From: JOPF133 sp052144935
Lineage (GTDB): Bacteria > Acidobacteriota > Terriglobia > Bryobacterales > Bryobacteraceae
Length of the DNA stretch: 15,595 nucleotides
Assembly: GCA_052144935.1 (NCBI GenBank)
Contig: JBKQPR010000076.1
Location: 1-15,595, forward strand
Reading direction: 5' to 3'
In this document: positions 7,007-13,330 of the stretch, piece by piece
Layout of the letters: every line of letters begins with the position of its first letter
How positions within the stretch are numbered: position 1 is the stretch's first letter
Made by a program: the position numbers and the translations under genes
The notes under the pieces: model-generated
Database searches by the model: none
What the model was told of the DNA's origin: nothing
What the model saw: only the letters and a program-made list of their open reading frames with translations

Positions 7007-7696
7007 ATGGCGCCCGCAATGGAGTTGGAAACCGAACGCGAGAGCCGGCAGGCGATCGGCGAACAGAGCCGGCAGGCGATCGCTGAACAGAGCCGGCAGG
7101 CGATCGGCAAACAGAGCCGGCAGGCGATCGGCGAAAGAACGCGTATCCTGATCGCGGCCGCGACTGCGGCGGTGGTGGGCAGCCCCTTCCGCGTTCTGGA
7201 AATCGGCCTGGTGGCTCGGGCCGGCCGGGGCCGGTTGGAAACATCGCGGCGGCCACGTCCGGAAGCTGGTCACGCGCGCTTGCTCAGCGCATCCAAATGG
7301 GCGCTGAGGCGGCCCGCAAGGAGGAGAAAGGTGAGACTTCGCATCACGCTTGAGGACAGCAGCTACGACGTGGCGGTTGAGGTTCTCGCGGAACCGGAGG
7401 CTGCCTGGGTGCAGGACCTCCCTCTGGCGGCCGTGCCGGAGTCGGTGCTGCAGCCGCCGCGTCCGCTCGATATCAGGCCGGAAGACAAGATCTGCCGCAG
7501 CCCGATCGCGGGCATGGTGGTATCCGTTGAGGCTTCGCCGCGCCAATGGGTCCGGCAGGACGATCCGGTGGTCACCATAGAAGCCATGAAGATGCAGAAC
7601 ACCATTGGCGCCCCGGTGGAGGGCGTGGTCGAGGAGATCCTGGTGAAGCCCGGGGAGGCCGTGAGAACGGGCCAGGTATTGTGCAAGCTGTCCTGA
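7007..7696 (+). CDS. Biotin carboxyl carrier protein with an unusual N-terminal extension
   Basis: The C-terminal 121 residues are a biotin carrier. They begin VRLRITLEDSSYDVAVEVL, run through a Pro-rich linker and end in a biotinyl domain, SPIAGMVVSV (165-174) with EAMKM (192-196), where Lys195 takes the biotin. The carrier passes CO2 to the carboxyltransferase encoded just upstream. Residues 44-108 (RTRILIAAATAAVVGSPFRVLEI onward) resemble the short OadG-like protein often placed between these two genes in other bacteria. Residues 12-43 are four 8-residue repeats. GAGGTGAT at 6996-7003 serves the ATG at 7007. A strong internal start exists at GTG 7331, so the product may be a 229-residue fusion, a free 121-residue carrier, or both. 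Usual carriers are 120-170 residues. Confidence 0.85.
   Translation: MAPAMELETERESRQAIGEQSRQAIAEQSRQAIGKQSRQAIGERTRILIAAATAAVVGSPFRVLEIGLVARAGRGRLETSRRPRPEAGHARLLSASKWALRRPARRRKVRLRITLEDSSYDVAVEVLAEPEAAWVQDLPLAAVPESVLQPPRPLDIRPEDKICRSPIAGMVVSVEASPRQWVRQDDPVVTIEAMKMQNTIGAPVEGVVEEILVKPGEAVRTGQVLCKLS
7040..7135 (+). repeat. Four in-frame 24-bp tandem repeats
   Basis: Four units of 24 bp (7040-7063, 7064-7087, 7088-7111, 7112-7135) share the core AGCCGGCAGGCGATCG and differ at only a few positions. They encode [EQ]SRQAI[GA][EK] four times near the N-terminus of the biotin-carrier ORF. As the unit is a multiple of three, copy-number change keeps the frame. Confidence 0.95.
7318..7333 (+). promoter_or_regulatory. 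Strong internal ribosome binding site and GTG start for the biotin carrier
   Basis: AAGGAGGAG (7318-7326) is followed 4 nt later by GTG (7331-7333). From there the product starts VRLRITLEDSSYDVAVEV, which is just where free biotin carrier proteins of this type begin (MKLRI...). The site is better than the one at 7007, so the carrier is probably translated independently even though the frame is open from upstream. Confidence 0.7.
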
Positions 7697-7698
7697 GG

Positions 7699-8346
7699 CT
7701 ACAAAGCCGGTTTGCTGGCTGCCAGGGAGCGCTCCGCGGCGCGCAATTTGCCTAGCGCCTCGCCCAGCGAAGTGTCGTTCAACTGGCCGATGGTCTGCGC
7801 GATCAGGCCCCTGGCCGCCGCCCGATTGATGGTCGCTTGAGACACCTGCCTGGATTTGCCTGGCGGCTGCATCGACTCCGACCACTCATTGAGATCGGCG
7901 ATCAGGGCGGTCTTGGCAACCCCGGCCGGCTGCGCTTTTTCCAGGCGCCGGATCAACTCGCGCGTCGTTTCCAGAATAAAGCGCCGGCGTTCCACGAGTT
8001 GCGTGACCTTTTCTGGGATGCCGCTCGAAGTGCCGTCGGCGTAGATGGCGGCTTGCAGCTTCACGTATTCGGGCGCCGCACCCACGGTCATGTTCGAAAC
8101 CGGGATGCGCAGCTCGACGCCCGCGGGAATCAGCTCGGAGGCGTTGTTATCCTGCCAGAACGAATCCGAGCTGCCGGGATAGCCGACCAGCTCGATGAGA
8201 CAAGCGGTGAGCGCCTGGGACGCGGTGTTCTTGACGAAGAAGATGGACCCGCCCGCGGTAGGCTCGATGCGCAGGCCGGGCAGCGGCGGCTGCGCCATAA
8301 GCGCCGGAAGCACCACCAACAGGGCCGCGAATTTCGGGAGTGCCAT
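7699..8346 (-). CDS. Secreted protein of unknown function
   Basis: This 215-residue protein has a signal sequence (MALPKFAALLVVLPALMAQ). The first half of the mature part looks like a beta-sandwich: SIFFVKNTASQALTACLIEL, then IPAGVELRIPVSNM. The second half is helical: TRELIRRLEKAQ, then ARGLIAQTIGQLNDTSLGEALGKLRAAERSLA. No catalytic motif is seen. GGGGGAT sits a few nt upstream of the ATG. It starts 17 nt after the DUF6807 gene ends, so the two are likely cotranscribed. Its stop codon is only 2 nt from the stop of the biotin carrier on the other strand, which leaves no room for a terminator between the convergent genes. Confidence 0.8.
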   Translation of the reverse strand: MALPKFAALLVVLPALMAQPPLPGLRIEPTAGGSIFFVKNTASQALTACLIELVGYPGSSDSFWQDNNASELIPAGVELRIPVSNMTVGAAPEYVKLQAAIYADGTSSGIPEKVTQLVERRRFILETTRELIRRLEKAQPAGVAKTALIADLNEWSESMQPPGKSRQVSQATINRAAARGLIAQTIGQLNDTSLGEALGKLRAAERSLAASKPAL

Positions 8347-8363
8347 AGGTTTATCCCCCAGGT

Positions 8364-9305
8364 TTATCGCCCGGCGTATTGCTTGTACAGATCCGCTACC
8401 TTGCCCGTCTCCGCGTCACCCGGATGAATCACCACGCTCCAGCGGAACGTCAGCTTCTGGCCCTTCGGCAGTTTCCACTGGCTTTCCTCCGCATTCGGGT
8501 CGAAGGCGTTCCGGCCGAACGGATTCAGCGCGAACAATCCGTAGTCGCGGGCGTGCCAGTAGGTGGGATGGCGCGGATTCCCGGGATGGTCGAACATGGC
8601 CACGCCGAGCCGCTCGCCATCCACCTCGGCAGTGTAGTCCACCCAGTTGGAACGCTTGCCCCAGACGTTGACCATCTTGCTCCGGCCGTCGGCATCCACC
8701 ATCAGGCCGCCCTTTCGCTCGGTGAATGGCTCGGCCAGCCGGATCGCGAAGGCGCCCTCCTTGGTGTCACCGAAGGTCAGGTCTTCGGCCGCCGTGAGCG
8801 TGATCTCGAAGTCGATGGTGCGCAGCTTGGGATCGGAATAGAACGCCATCTTGCGCGTCTCCACCAGCAGCGCTTTTCCGTTCGGATCGCGCCATTCGTT
8901 GGTGGCGGTCAGGGTGCCCATGTGGTCGCCGTCCTTGAACTCGGTCGAGCGCACCACGATCCTGCCCATGTGCGGCTTGGTGTACGACGGATGGTTCTCC
9001 CAAAACTTGACGCCGTTGACGTCGTCGTAAGAGAACCACAGGCCGGTGTGATGCAGATGGTCGCGGCTCTCGCCGGGCAATTCTTCCATGGGGAAGCCGC
9101 GCGTCACGATTTTGCCGGACGCCGATCGCACCGGAGCCAGATACGGCTTGGCGACATCGGCGCCGTAATGATAGGTGGTGAAGGGCTTGCCATCGATGGT
9201 TACGGCGATGCTGTCGACGGCTCCATCATGTTTGTTGGCGGTGAACTTTACTTGCGCGGAGAGACAGGTCCCCGCGGCCAGGCAGACAACCAGACTGGAT
9301 CGCAT
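8364..9305 (-). CDS. Secreted DUF6807 (PF14100, 'PmoA') family protein
   Basis: A 313-residue exported protein. The signal sequence is MRSSLVVCLAAGTCLSAQ, which fixes the ATG at 9305 rather than the GTG at 9362 inside the repeat. The family hallmark is the RDHLHHTGLWFSYDDVNGVKFWE block (81-103), with a His-rich turn and a trailing FWE; HPGNPRHPTYWHARDYGLFALNPFG and the end FRWSVVIHPGD are also typical. The label 'methane oxygenase PmoA' attached to this family in databases is misleading: it has no relation to particulate methane monooxygenase. Members are common next to glycoside-degrading genes in Acidobacteria, Planctomycetes and Bacteroidetes, and a role in carbohydrate handling is inferred. 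It leads a two-gene unit with 7699-8346. Confidence 0.9.
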   Translation of the reverse strand: MRSSLVVCLAAGTCLSAQVKFTANKHDGAVDSIAVTIDGKPFTTYHYGADVAKPYLAPVRSASGKIVTRGFPMEELPGESRDHLHHTGLWFSYDDVNGVKFWENHPSYTKPHMGRIVVRSTEFKDGDHMGTLTATNEWRDPNGKALLVETRKMAFYSDPKLRTIDFEITLTAAEDLTFGDTKEGAFAIRLAEPFTERKGGLMVDADGRSKMVNVWGKRSNWVDYTAEVDGERLGVAMFDHPGNPRHPTYWHARDYGLFALNPFGRNAFDPNAEESQWKLPKGQKLTFRWSVVIHPGDAETGKVADLYKQYAGR

Positions 9306-9355
9306 TGGCTTAGCAGCAAGTGTAGCGCTTTCCGGGTCTCGCGGCAGCAACGGAT

Positions 9356-9457
9356 TCACCACGGAGGCGCGGAGAACGCGGAGGAAGCGGGGAGGAGCAA
9401 CTCTCTCTCTCTGTCTTTCTCCGTGCTTCCTCCGCGTTCTCCGTGCCTCCGTGGTGA
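9356..9457. repeat. Long palindromic intergenic repeat, copy 2
   Basis: Left arm 9356-9395 and right arm 9418-9457 (40 nt each, 4 mismatches) flank a loop with a CT-repeat (CTCTCTCTCTCT). The outer word is TCACCACGGAGG, with A where copies 1 and 3 have G, and the change is matched in the opposite arm. It lies 13 nt from the stop of the exonuclease gene and just upstream of the DUF6807 gene, so it could terminate the first transcript. Confidence 0.92.
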
Positions 9458-9469
9458 GATGCTAGCTCT

Positions 9470-10363
9470 CTAGGCACCCGACAGTCCTCCCTTCGAGCGT
9501 CCCGCCGCCATGGCGCGCGCGTGCAAACCGGGGAATCGAATCCGCTCGCAGTACCGCTCAAACTCCGGCCGCGGTCCCTTCCACTCGAGTTCGTCCACCG
9601 TTTCAAACACGGGCACATCCAGTTTCAGCGTCGCCAGCGTCCGATACAGAAGGGCGTTGCTCCACTGCTCCATCAACACCGCGGACAGCCGCTGGGCGCC
9701 GCGGATCGAAGGATGCCATTGCCGCCAGTCCTTCGGAACGCTTTCAAGGTGAGGATACCGGGAAAATGTCAGCGCCGCGGCTTTCGGTCCCCATCCCGGC
9801 AGCCCTGGAAAACCATCCGCGCTGTCGCCGACCACGGCCAGGTAGTCCGGAATCGATTCCGGTCTCACTCCCCACTTTGCCTGGACGCCCGCTTCATCGC
9901 GCAAAATCCCACGCATGCGGTCCAGTTGCACCACCCGGCTGCCCGTCACGCACTGCGCCAGGTCCTTGTCCGGGGTGCAGACGATCACTTGCCTCACGCG
10001 GCCGTCTCGGGCGGCGTTCACCGCCGCGGACGCGAGCGCATCATCCGCCTCGTAGCGGACCATCGGCCATACCACCACCCCCATGGATTCCAGCGCCTCT
10101 TCCAGCACGGGAAATTGCGCCAGCAGCGGCGCCGGTACACCCTCGCTGGTCTTGTATCCGGGATAAAGATCGTTCCGGAACGACTCCACCATATGATCGG
10201 TGGCCACCCCGACGTGAGTCGCCCCTCCTTCGATCAACCCCATGACCGACCCCAGAACGCCGCGCACGGCGCCGACTTCGTTTCCACTGGTGTCCGCCGC
10301 GGAGGGCACCGCAAAGAAGTGCCGGAACAACTCATAGGTTCCGTCTACCAGGTGTACATCCAT
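9470..10363 (-). CDS. Standalone 5'-3' exonuclease (FEN/PolA N-terminal type)
   Basis: A 297-residue protein equal in size to the 5' nuclease domain of DNA polymerase I, without the polymerase. It removes 5' flaps or RNA primers using two metal ions. All the acidic positions expected are present: Asp7 (VDGTYELF), Asp56 (ATDHMVESFRNDLYPGYK), Glu105-Asp107-Asp108 (YEADD), Asp132 and Asp134 (PDKDLAQ), and Asp180 with Asp183 (VVGDSADGFPGLPGWGPK), the last being the helix-hairpin-helix region. Residue Tyr70-Lys71 fits the YK motif of the family. GGAAG lies just before the ATG at 10363. The gene is monocistronic. A role in RNA primer or flap processing is inferred. Confidence 0.92.
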   Translation of the reverse strand: MDVHLVDGTYELFRHFFAVPSAADTSGNEVGAVRGVLGSVMGLIEGGATHVGVATDHMVESFRNDLYPGYKTSEGVPAPLLAQFPVLEEALESMGVVVWPMVRYEADDALASAAVNAARDGRVRQVIVCTPDKDLAQCVTGSRVVQLDRMRGILRDEAGVQAKWGVRPESIPDYLAVVGDSADGFPGLPGWGPKAAALTFSRYPHLESVPKDWRQWHPSIRGAQRLSAVLMEQWSNALLYRTLATLKLDVPVFETVDELEWKGPRPEFERYCERIRFPGLHARAMAAGRSKGGLSGA

Positions 10364-10492
10364 ACTGCTTCCATTCTCGCCTCAATTCTCCGCGCTCCGT
10401 TTCCCTGGCAAGTCATGCTTCTTCGTGACCGATTCCATCGCGATGTACGAGCCGGACCGGAGTCGCTCTCCGCATCCCAATTCGATCGTATT

Positions 10493-10506
10493 CAACAGAA
10501 CTGTTG
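10493..10506. promoter_or_regulatory. Palindrome CAACAG-AA-CTGTTG before the beta-propeller gene
   Basis: Perfect 6-bp arms with a 2-nt centre lie about 95 nt before the start at 10601 in an AT-richer stretch. A TACAAT box follows at 10541-10546, but no well-spaced -35 box is seen. This is the only structured site noticed in the 237-nt gap between the divergent exonuclease and propeller genes. Operator function is speculative. Confidence 0.3.
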
Positions 10507-10600
10507 TAACATGCGCGACACGTTGTCCTTACATAGCTTTTACAATTCCTGCACCAGATACTGCCTCAGCTATGAGCACAATGAGTTGAGGTTCACTTAA

Positions 10601-11722
10601 ATGAGACAGAGAAGTCTGATTGTGTCCACCGGACTATTGCTGACGTTCTTGGCGATCGGCGCCGTGGGAGCGGAGCGCGGCGCGTTTATCGGCCCTCTAA
10701 ACAAGGTCGCCACAATCGCCTCAACCGTGCCCCTCAACGGCGATCAGAACCCGTATGGTGTTGCCGTCGTCCCGCGCACGACTGGCCAACTCGTGGCCGG
10801 ACACGTATTGGTGAGCAACTTCAACAACCATGGTCCCAATGGTGGAGAGCAGGGGACGGGGACAACCATTGTGGATGTCGCGCCCAACGGCCACGTGGAG
10901 TTATTTGCCGAGATCCACTCGGGAGCTTTGCCGGGACCCTGCCCTGGTGGGGTCGGTCTGACTACCGCCCTTGTGGTGTTGCAGTCGGGCTGGGTCATCG
11001 TGGGTAGTCTGCCCACTGCGGACGGCACGTCCGCGACCGCACAAGCGGGTTGCCTGATCGTATTGAACCCGCTCGGCAAAGTTGTCGAGACTCTTTCGGG
11101 AGGTTCCATCGACGGTCCGTGGGACATGACCGCGCTCGACCTGGGCGGTGCGGCGGTGCTGTTTGTTGCAAATGTCCTCAACGGAACCGTCGCAGCTCAA
11201 GGCAGCGTCGTGGATGACGGAACTGTGGTGCGCATCGTTCTCGCCACCCCCTTTGCGGATAGCGGTTTCGGCGGGATGCCGCGCGAAGTGCAGCGAACTG
11301 TGATCGCGTCGGGCTTCGGCGAGCGCACGGATCCTGCGGCGCTGGTGATCGGTCCAACGGGCGTGGGTCTCGGCTTCGATGGCAGCCTCTACGTGGCCGA
11401 TACCTTGGGAAATCGAATTACCAGGATTGCGAATGCCCTGTTCCTCAACACCAGTGCGGGCGCCGGAGCCGTGGTGTCGGCGGGTGGGCTCCTGAATGGT
11501 CCGCTCGGATTAGCCATAGCTCCAAACGGGGACGTTCTCACCACCAACGGCGGGGATGGCAACCTTGTGGAGACGACCCCGGGCGGGGTGCAGGTTGCGG
11601 TCCAGCAGGCGGACACCACCGGCATCGGCGGCGGTACTCTCTTTGGTCTGGCCGTGGTTCCCGGAAGTCCGGGGATTTACTTCGTCAACGACGGCAACAA
11701 CACGCTGAATCTGCTGCATTAA
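10601..11722 (+). CDS. Secreted NHL-type beta-propeller protein
   Basis: This 373-residue exported protein starts with a clear signal sequence (MRQRSLIVSTGLLLTFLAIG, cut near GAVGAE). The rest is built of propeller blades with recurring motifs: NPYGVAVVP (48-56), GLGFDGSLYVADTLGNRITRI, PLGLAIAPNGDVLTTNGGDG, LFGLAVVPGSPGIYFVNDGN. NHL-like six-bladed propellers serve as lyases, hydrolases or binding modules, and no active site is evident here. The sequence ends with NNTLNLLH. GAGGTTC precedes the ATG. It stands alone in a convergent arrangement with the GlsB-like gene. A family-level call only. Confidence 0.82.
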   Translation: MRQRSLIVSTGLLLTFLAIGAVGAERGAFIGPLNKVATIASTVPLNGDQNPYGVAVVPRTTGQLVAGHVLVSNFNNHGPNGGEQGTGTTIVDVAPNGHVELFAEIHSGALPGPCPGGVGLTTALVVLQSGWVIVGSLPTADGTSATAQAGCLIVLNPLGKVVETLSGGSIDGPWDMTALDLGGAAVLFVANVLNGTVAAQGSVVDDGTVVRIVLATPFADSGFGGMPREVQRTVIASGFGERTDPAALVIGPTGVGLGFDGSLYVADTLGNRITRIANALFLNTSAGAGAVVSAGGLLNGPLGLAIAPNGDVLTTNGGDGNLVETTPGGVQVAVQQADTTGIGGGTLFGLAVVPGSPGIYFVNDGNNTLNLLH

Positions 11723-11802
11723 GAAGGTCGCAACGGAGTTGGTTCGGTGTGTAGCGGTTCGCTGCCGTGGCAAACCAGGCAAGGACGGCTCACTGGATTT
11801 GA

Positions 11803-11873
11803 GCGGCGCCGCCCGGCAACCTGCGCGTAGGCGGCGCCGCCCGGCAACCTGCACGTAGGCGGCGCCGCCACGG
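11803..11873. repeat. GC-rich 28-bp tandem repeat (about 2.5 units)
   Basis: Units at 11803-11830 and 11831-11858 differ at one position (GCGCGTAG against GCACGTAG), and a partial third starts at 11859. Each contains GCGGCGCCGCC; in units 2 and 3 the full palindrome GGCGGCGCCGCC occurs. It lies between the convergent propeller and GlsB genes, and the nested palindromes could stop transcription from both sides. Its frames in every direction read as Ala/Arg-rich nonsense. Confidence 0.9.
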
Positions 11874-11909
11874 GGCGGCATCCGGATCTCAGATCGGGGA
11901 CGGCGGTTC

Positions 11910-12152
11910 CTACGCTCTCTTGATCAGCCGGACCAGGAACAGCAAGACTATCGCCCCGATGGTGGCCGTGACCAGGCTCCCGATCAGCCCGCCGGCAAAG
12001 ATCCCCAGCGCCCCCAGGAGCCAGCCGCCTATGAAGGCTCCAATCACGCCGATGACCAGATCTCCGATGAGGCCGTAGCCGCCACCCCTCATCACCTGTC
12101 CGGCAAGCCAACCGGCAACCATACCGATAATCAGAAACCACAAGAGATGCAT
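11910..12152 (-). CDS. GlsB/YeaQ/YmgE family small membrane protein
   Basis: An 80-residue integral membrane protein of the transglycosylase-associated (GlsB/YeaQ/YmgE) family. Glycine-rich hydrophobic helices (MHLLWFLIIGMVAGWLAGQ, LIGDLVIGVIGAFIGGWLLG, LIGSLVTATIGAIVLLFL) include the signature GDLVIGVIGAFIGGWL. I chose the ATG at 12152, preceded by AGGCGAC; an upstream in-frame start at 12212 would add an unlikely cytosolic tail. Members of the family are associated with stress responses, but the molecular function is unknown. A TTGAAA/TATTGC pair 16 nt apart (12264-12237, minus strand) is a weak promoter candidate. Confidence 0.9.
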   Translation of the reverse strand: MHLLWFLIIGMVAGWLAGQVMRGGGYGLIGDLVIGVIGAFIGGWLLGALGIFAGGLIGSLVTATIGAIVLLFLVRLIKRA

Positions 12153-12538
12153 GTCGCCTGCTTTCTGTTCGAGCCGCTCGGGAAAGCATCCTATCGCGAA
12201 CTCATCGAACAATCATGACCGAAATGGACGGCGTACGCAATACCGTTCGTTCTTTTTCTTTCAACCCGGAATATGGAGGTGGTGGCACAGCGTCCATCGG
12301 AGTTCCGTCGCGGTAGGATTCGGATAAGTCTGTCTCGGCCGCGACGCGCCGGTGCGTGCCGGAGGCCCGCGGCGCGGTAGGCTGAGCGCAACCCGAGCGT
12401 CATCGGACACCGCCAACGGCGGCTCGCGCGAGGACTTCATAGGGGCGAACCTGGGACCTGCCCCCGGCCGGCGCCACCAAAAGATCGATACCTGCGCCAG
12501 GCCTGTCGCGCCCGAGCGGACACAAGGCCGGCGCGGCG
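12153..12538. other. Intergenic stretch without a supported gene
   Basis: Between the GlsB-like gene and the methyltransferase gene no ORF has a recognisable product, and no RNA gene or strong repeat was seen. The only candidate element is the weak minus-strand promoter noted under the GlsB-like gene (12237-12264). Confidence 0.5.
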
Positions 12539-13210
12539 TCAGAGACGGCATGTGTAGACGGTGGCCGGCGGCACGTTCCAAAGGACCCGTTCCGAGGACA
12601 CCTCGCGGAAGTACCGGCCCAGGAATTCTCTCTCCGCGAACGGACAGAATCCGAGGGAAGCCAGCAGGCGTGAATTAGAACCGGCAGGCATGTACTGGTA
12701 CTGAGTCAGAAGGCCATTCGGACCCAGATGCTCCGCGGCCTGGCGAAGGATTTTCGACCTCTGCTCCGGGGCCATGCTGGTAAGACCTAGAGAGGAGACA
12801 ATGGCGTCGACCCGCCGGACGCCGCGCTCCCTGAGAAGCGAGCTCAGGCATTCCGCCCGGCCTAAAATCGGGAAAAAGCGCGAGTCGCTGATTCTGTGGC
12901 GAACATGCGAAACAAAATGTGGATTGACATCGACTCCGTAGAGGACCGTCCGGGGCCCCAATCGCCGCAGTATTTGCTTAGTGATCGCCCCGGTTCCGAT
13001 CCCCAGCTCAACGATGACGAATGCGTTGCTGAAATCGATTTGCCGCAGCAGGGCCGCGGCTAAGAATCGGGAGCTTGGGAAAAGAGAGGCCGTTACGGGC
13101 AGGGACCGCATCGACTGAGCAAGGAACAAGGCGGTGTCCGATCCGTGCGGAAGAATCCTGGGCTGGCGCAGCCCGCGTGCCGTCAAGTCTATTCGGTGAT
13201 GGTTCAGCAT
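12539..13210 (-). CDS. Phospholipid N-methyltransferase-like SAM-dependent enzyme
   Basis: This 223-residue class I methyltransferase resembles PmtA, which methylates phosphatidylethanolamine towards phosphatidylcholine. The pattern is LFPSSRFLAAALL (43-55), motif I VELGIGTGAITKQILRR (67-83), the acidic end of strand 2 at GVDVNPHFV (92-100), GRAECLSSLL, then DAIVSSLGLTSM and the late QYQYMP motif. Those are the usual landmarks of the PmtA group. There is no membrane segment or signal, so it would be cytosolic, at the membrane surface. The ATG at 13210 lacks a clear ribosome binding site, and Met34 (13111) is an alternative start that would begin at MRSLPVTASLFPSSRF. It lies downstream of the sensor kinase gene, with a 120-nt gap. 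A functional link is not established. Confidence 0.8.
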   Translation of the reverse strand: MLNHHRIDLTARGLRQPRILPHGSDTALFLAQSMRSLPVTASLFPSSRFLAAALLRQIDFSNAFVIVELGIGTGAITKQILRRLGPRTVLYGVDVNPHFVSHVRHRISDSRFFPILGRAECLSSLLRERGVRRVDAIVSSLGLTSMAPEQRSKILRQAAEHLGPNGLLTQYQYMPAGSNSRLLASLGFCPFAEREFLGRYFREVSSERVLWNVPPATVYTCRL

Positions 13211-13330
13211 GTGAGTTTTCGAGCCCCGGGGGTCGCGCCCGAGGGCCGATCGGCGGTACCGTAGGCACCTTGTAAACCAAGACTGCTAGCGTGTTGAGGC
13301 ATAATTTGAGAAACTCGTTTCTTCCGGAGA

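Noticed and set aside
7040..7135. CRISPR array
   Set aside because: The 24-bp units are directly adjacent without spacers and are in frame in a coding region.
5216..7885. An 889-codon open frame on the minus strand, opposite the carboxyltransferase and carrier genes
   Set aside because: It is a shadow of GC-rich codon use; it has no family features, and the plus-strand genes are certain.
8347..8370. Direct repeat AGGTTTATC twice between the DUF6807 gene and the following gene
   Set aside because: Nine bases, partly overlapping the stop codon; too short to mean more than chance.
8364..9305. Methane monooxygenase subunit (pmoA)
   Set aside because: Only the family's database nickname suggests this; it is a soluble exported DUF6807 protein without membrane helices.
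8379..9473. A 364-codon plus-strand frame opposite the DUF6807 gene
   Set aside because: Antisense shadow ending inside the repeat; the opposite frame has a signal peptide and family motifs.
9310..9618. Frames reading HHGGTENAEEARRKTERE and similar across the repeat
   Set aside because: Such translations of this repeat family recur in all frames and strands of each copy, so they are spurious proteins.
10523..10546. TTGTCC and TACAAT as a promoter for the propeller gene
   Set aside because: The spacer is only 12 nt, too short for a sigma70-type promoter.
9521..10600. A 359-codon plus-strand frame opposite the exonuclease gene
   Set aside because: Antisense shadow; the minus-strand frame has all the nuclease metal ligands.
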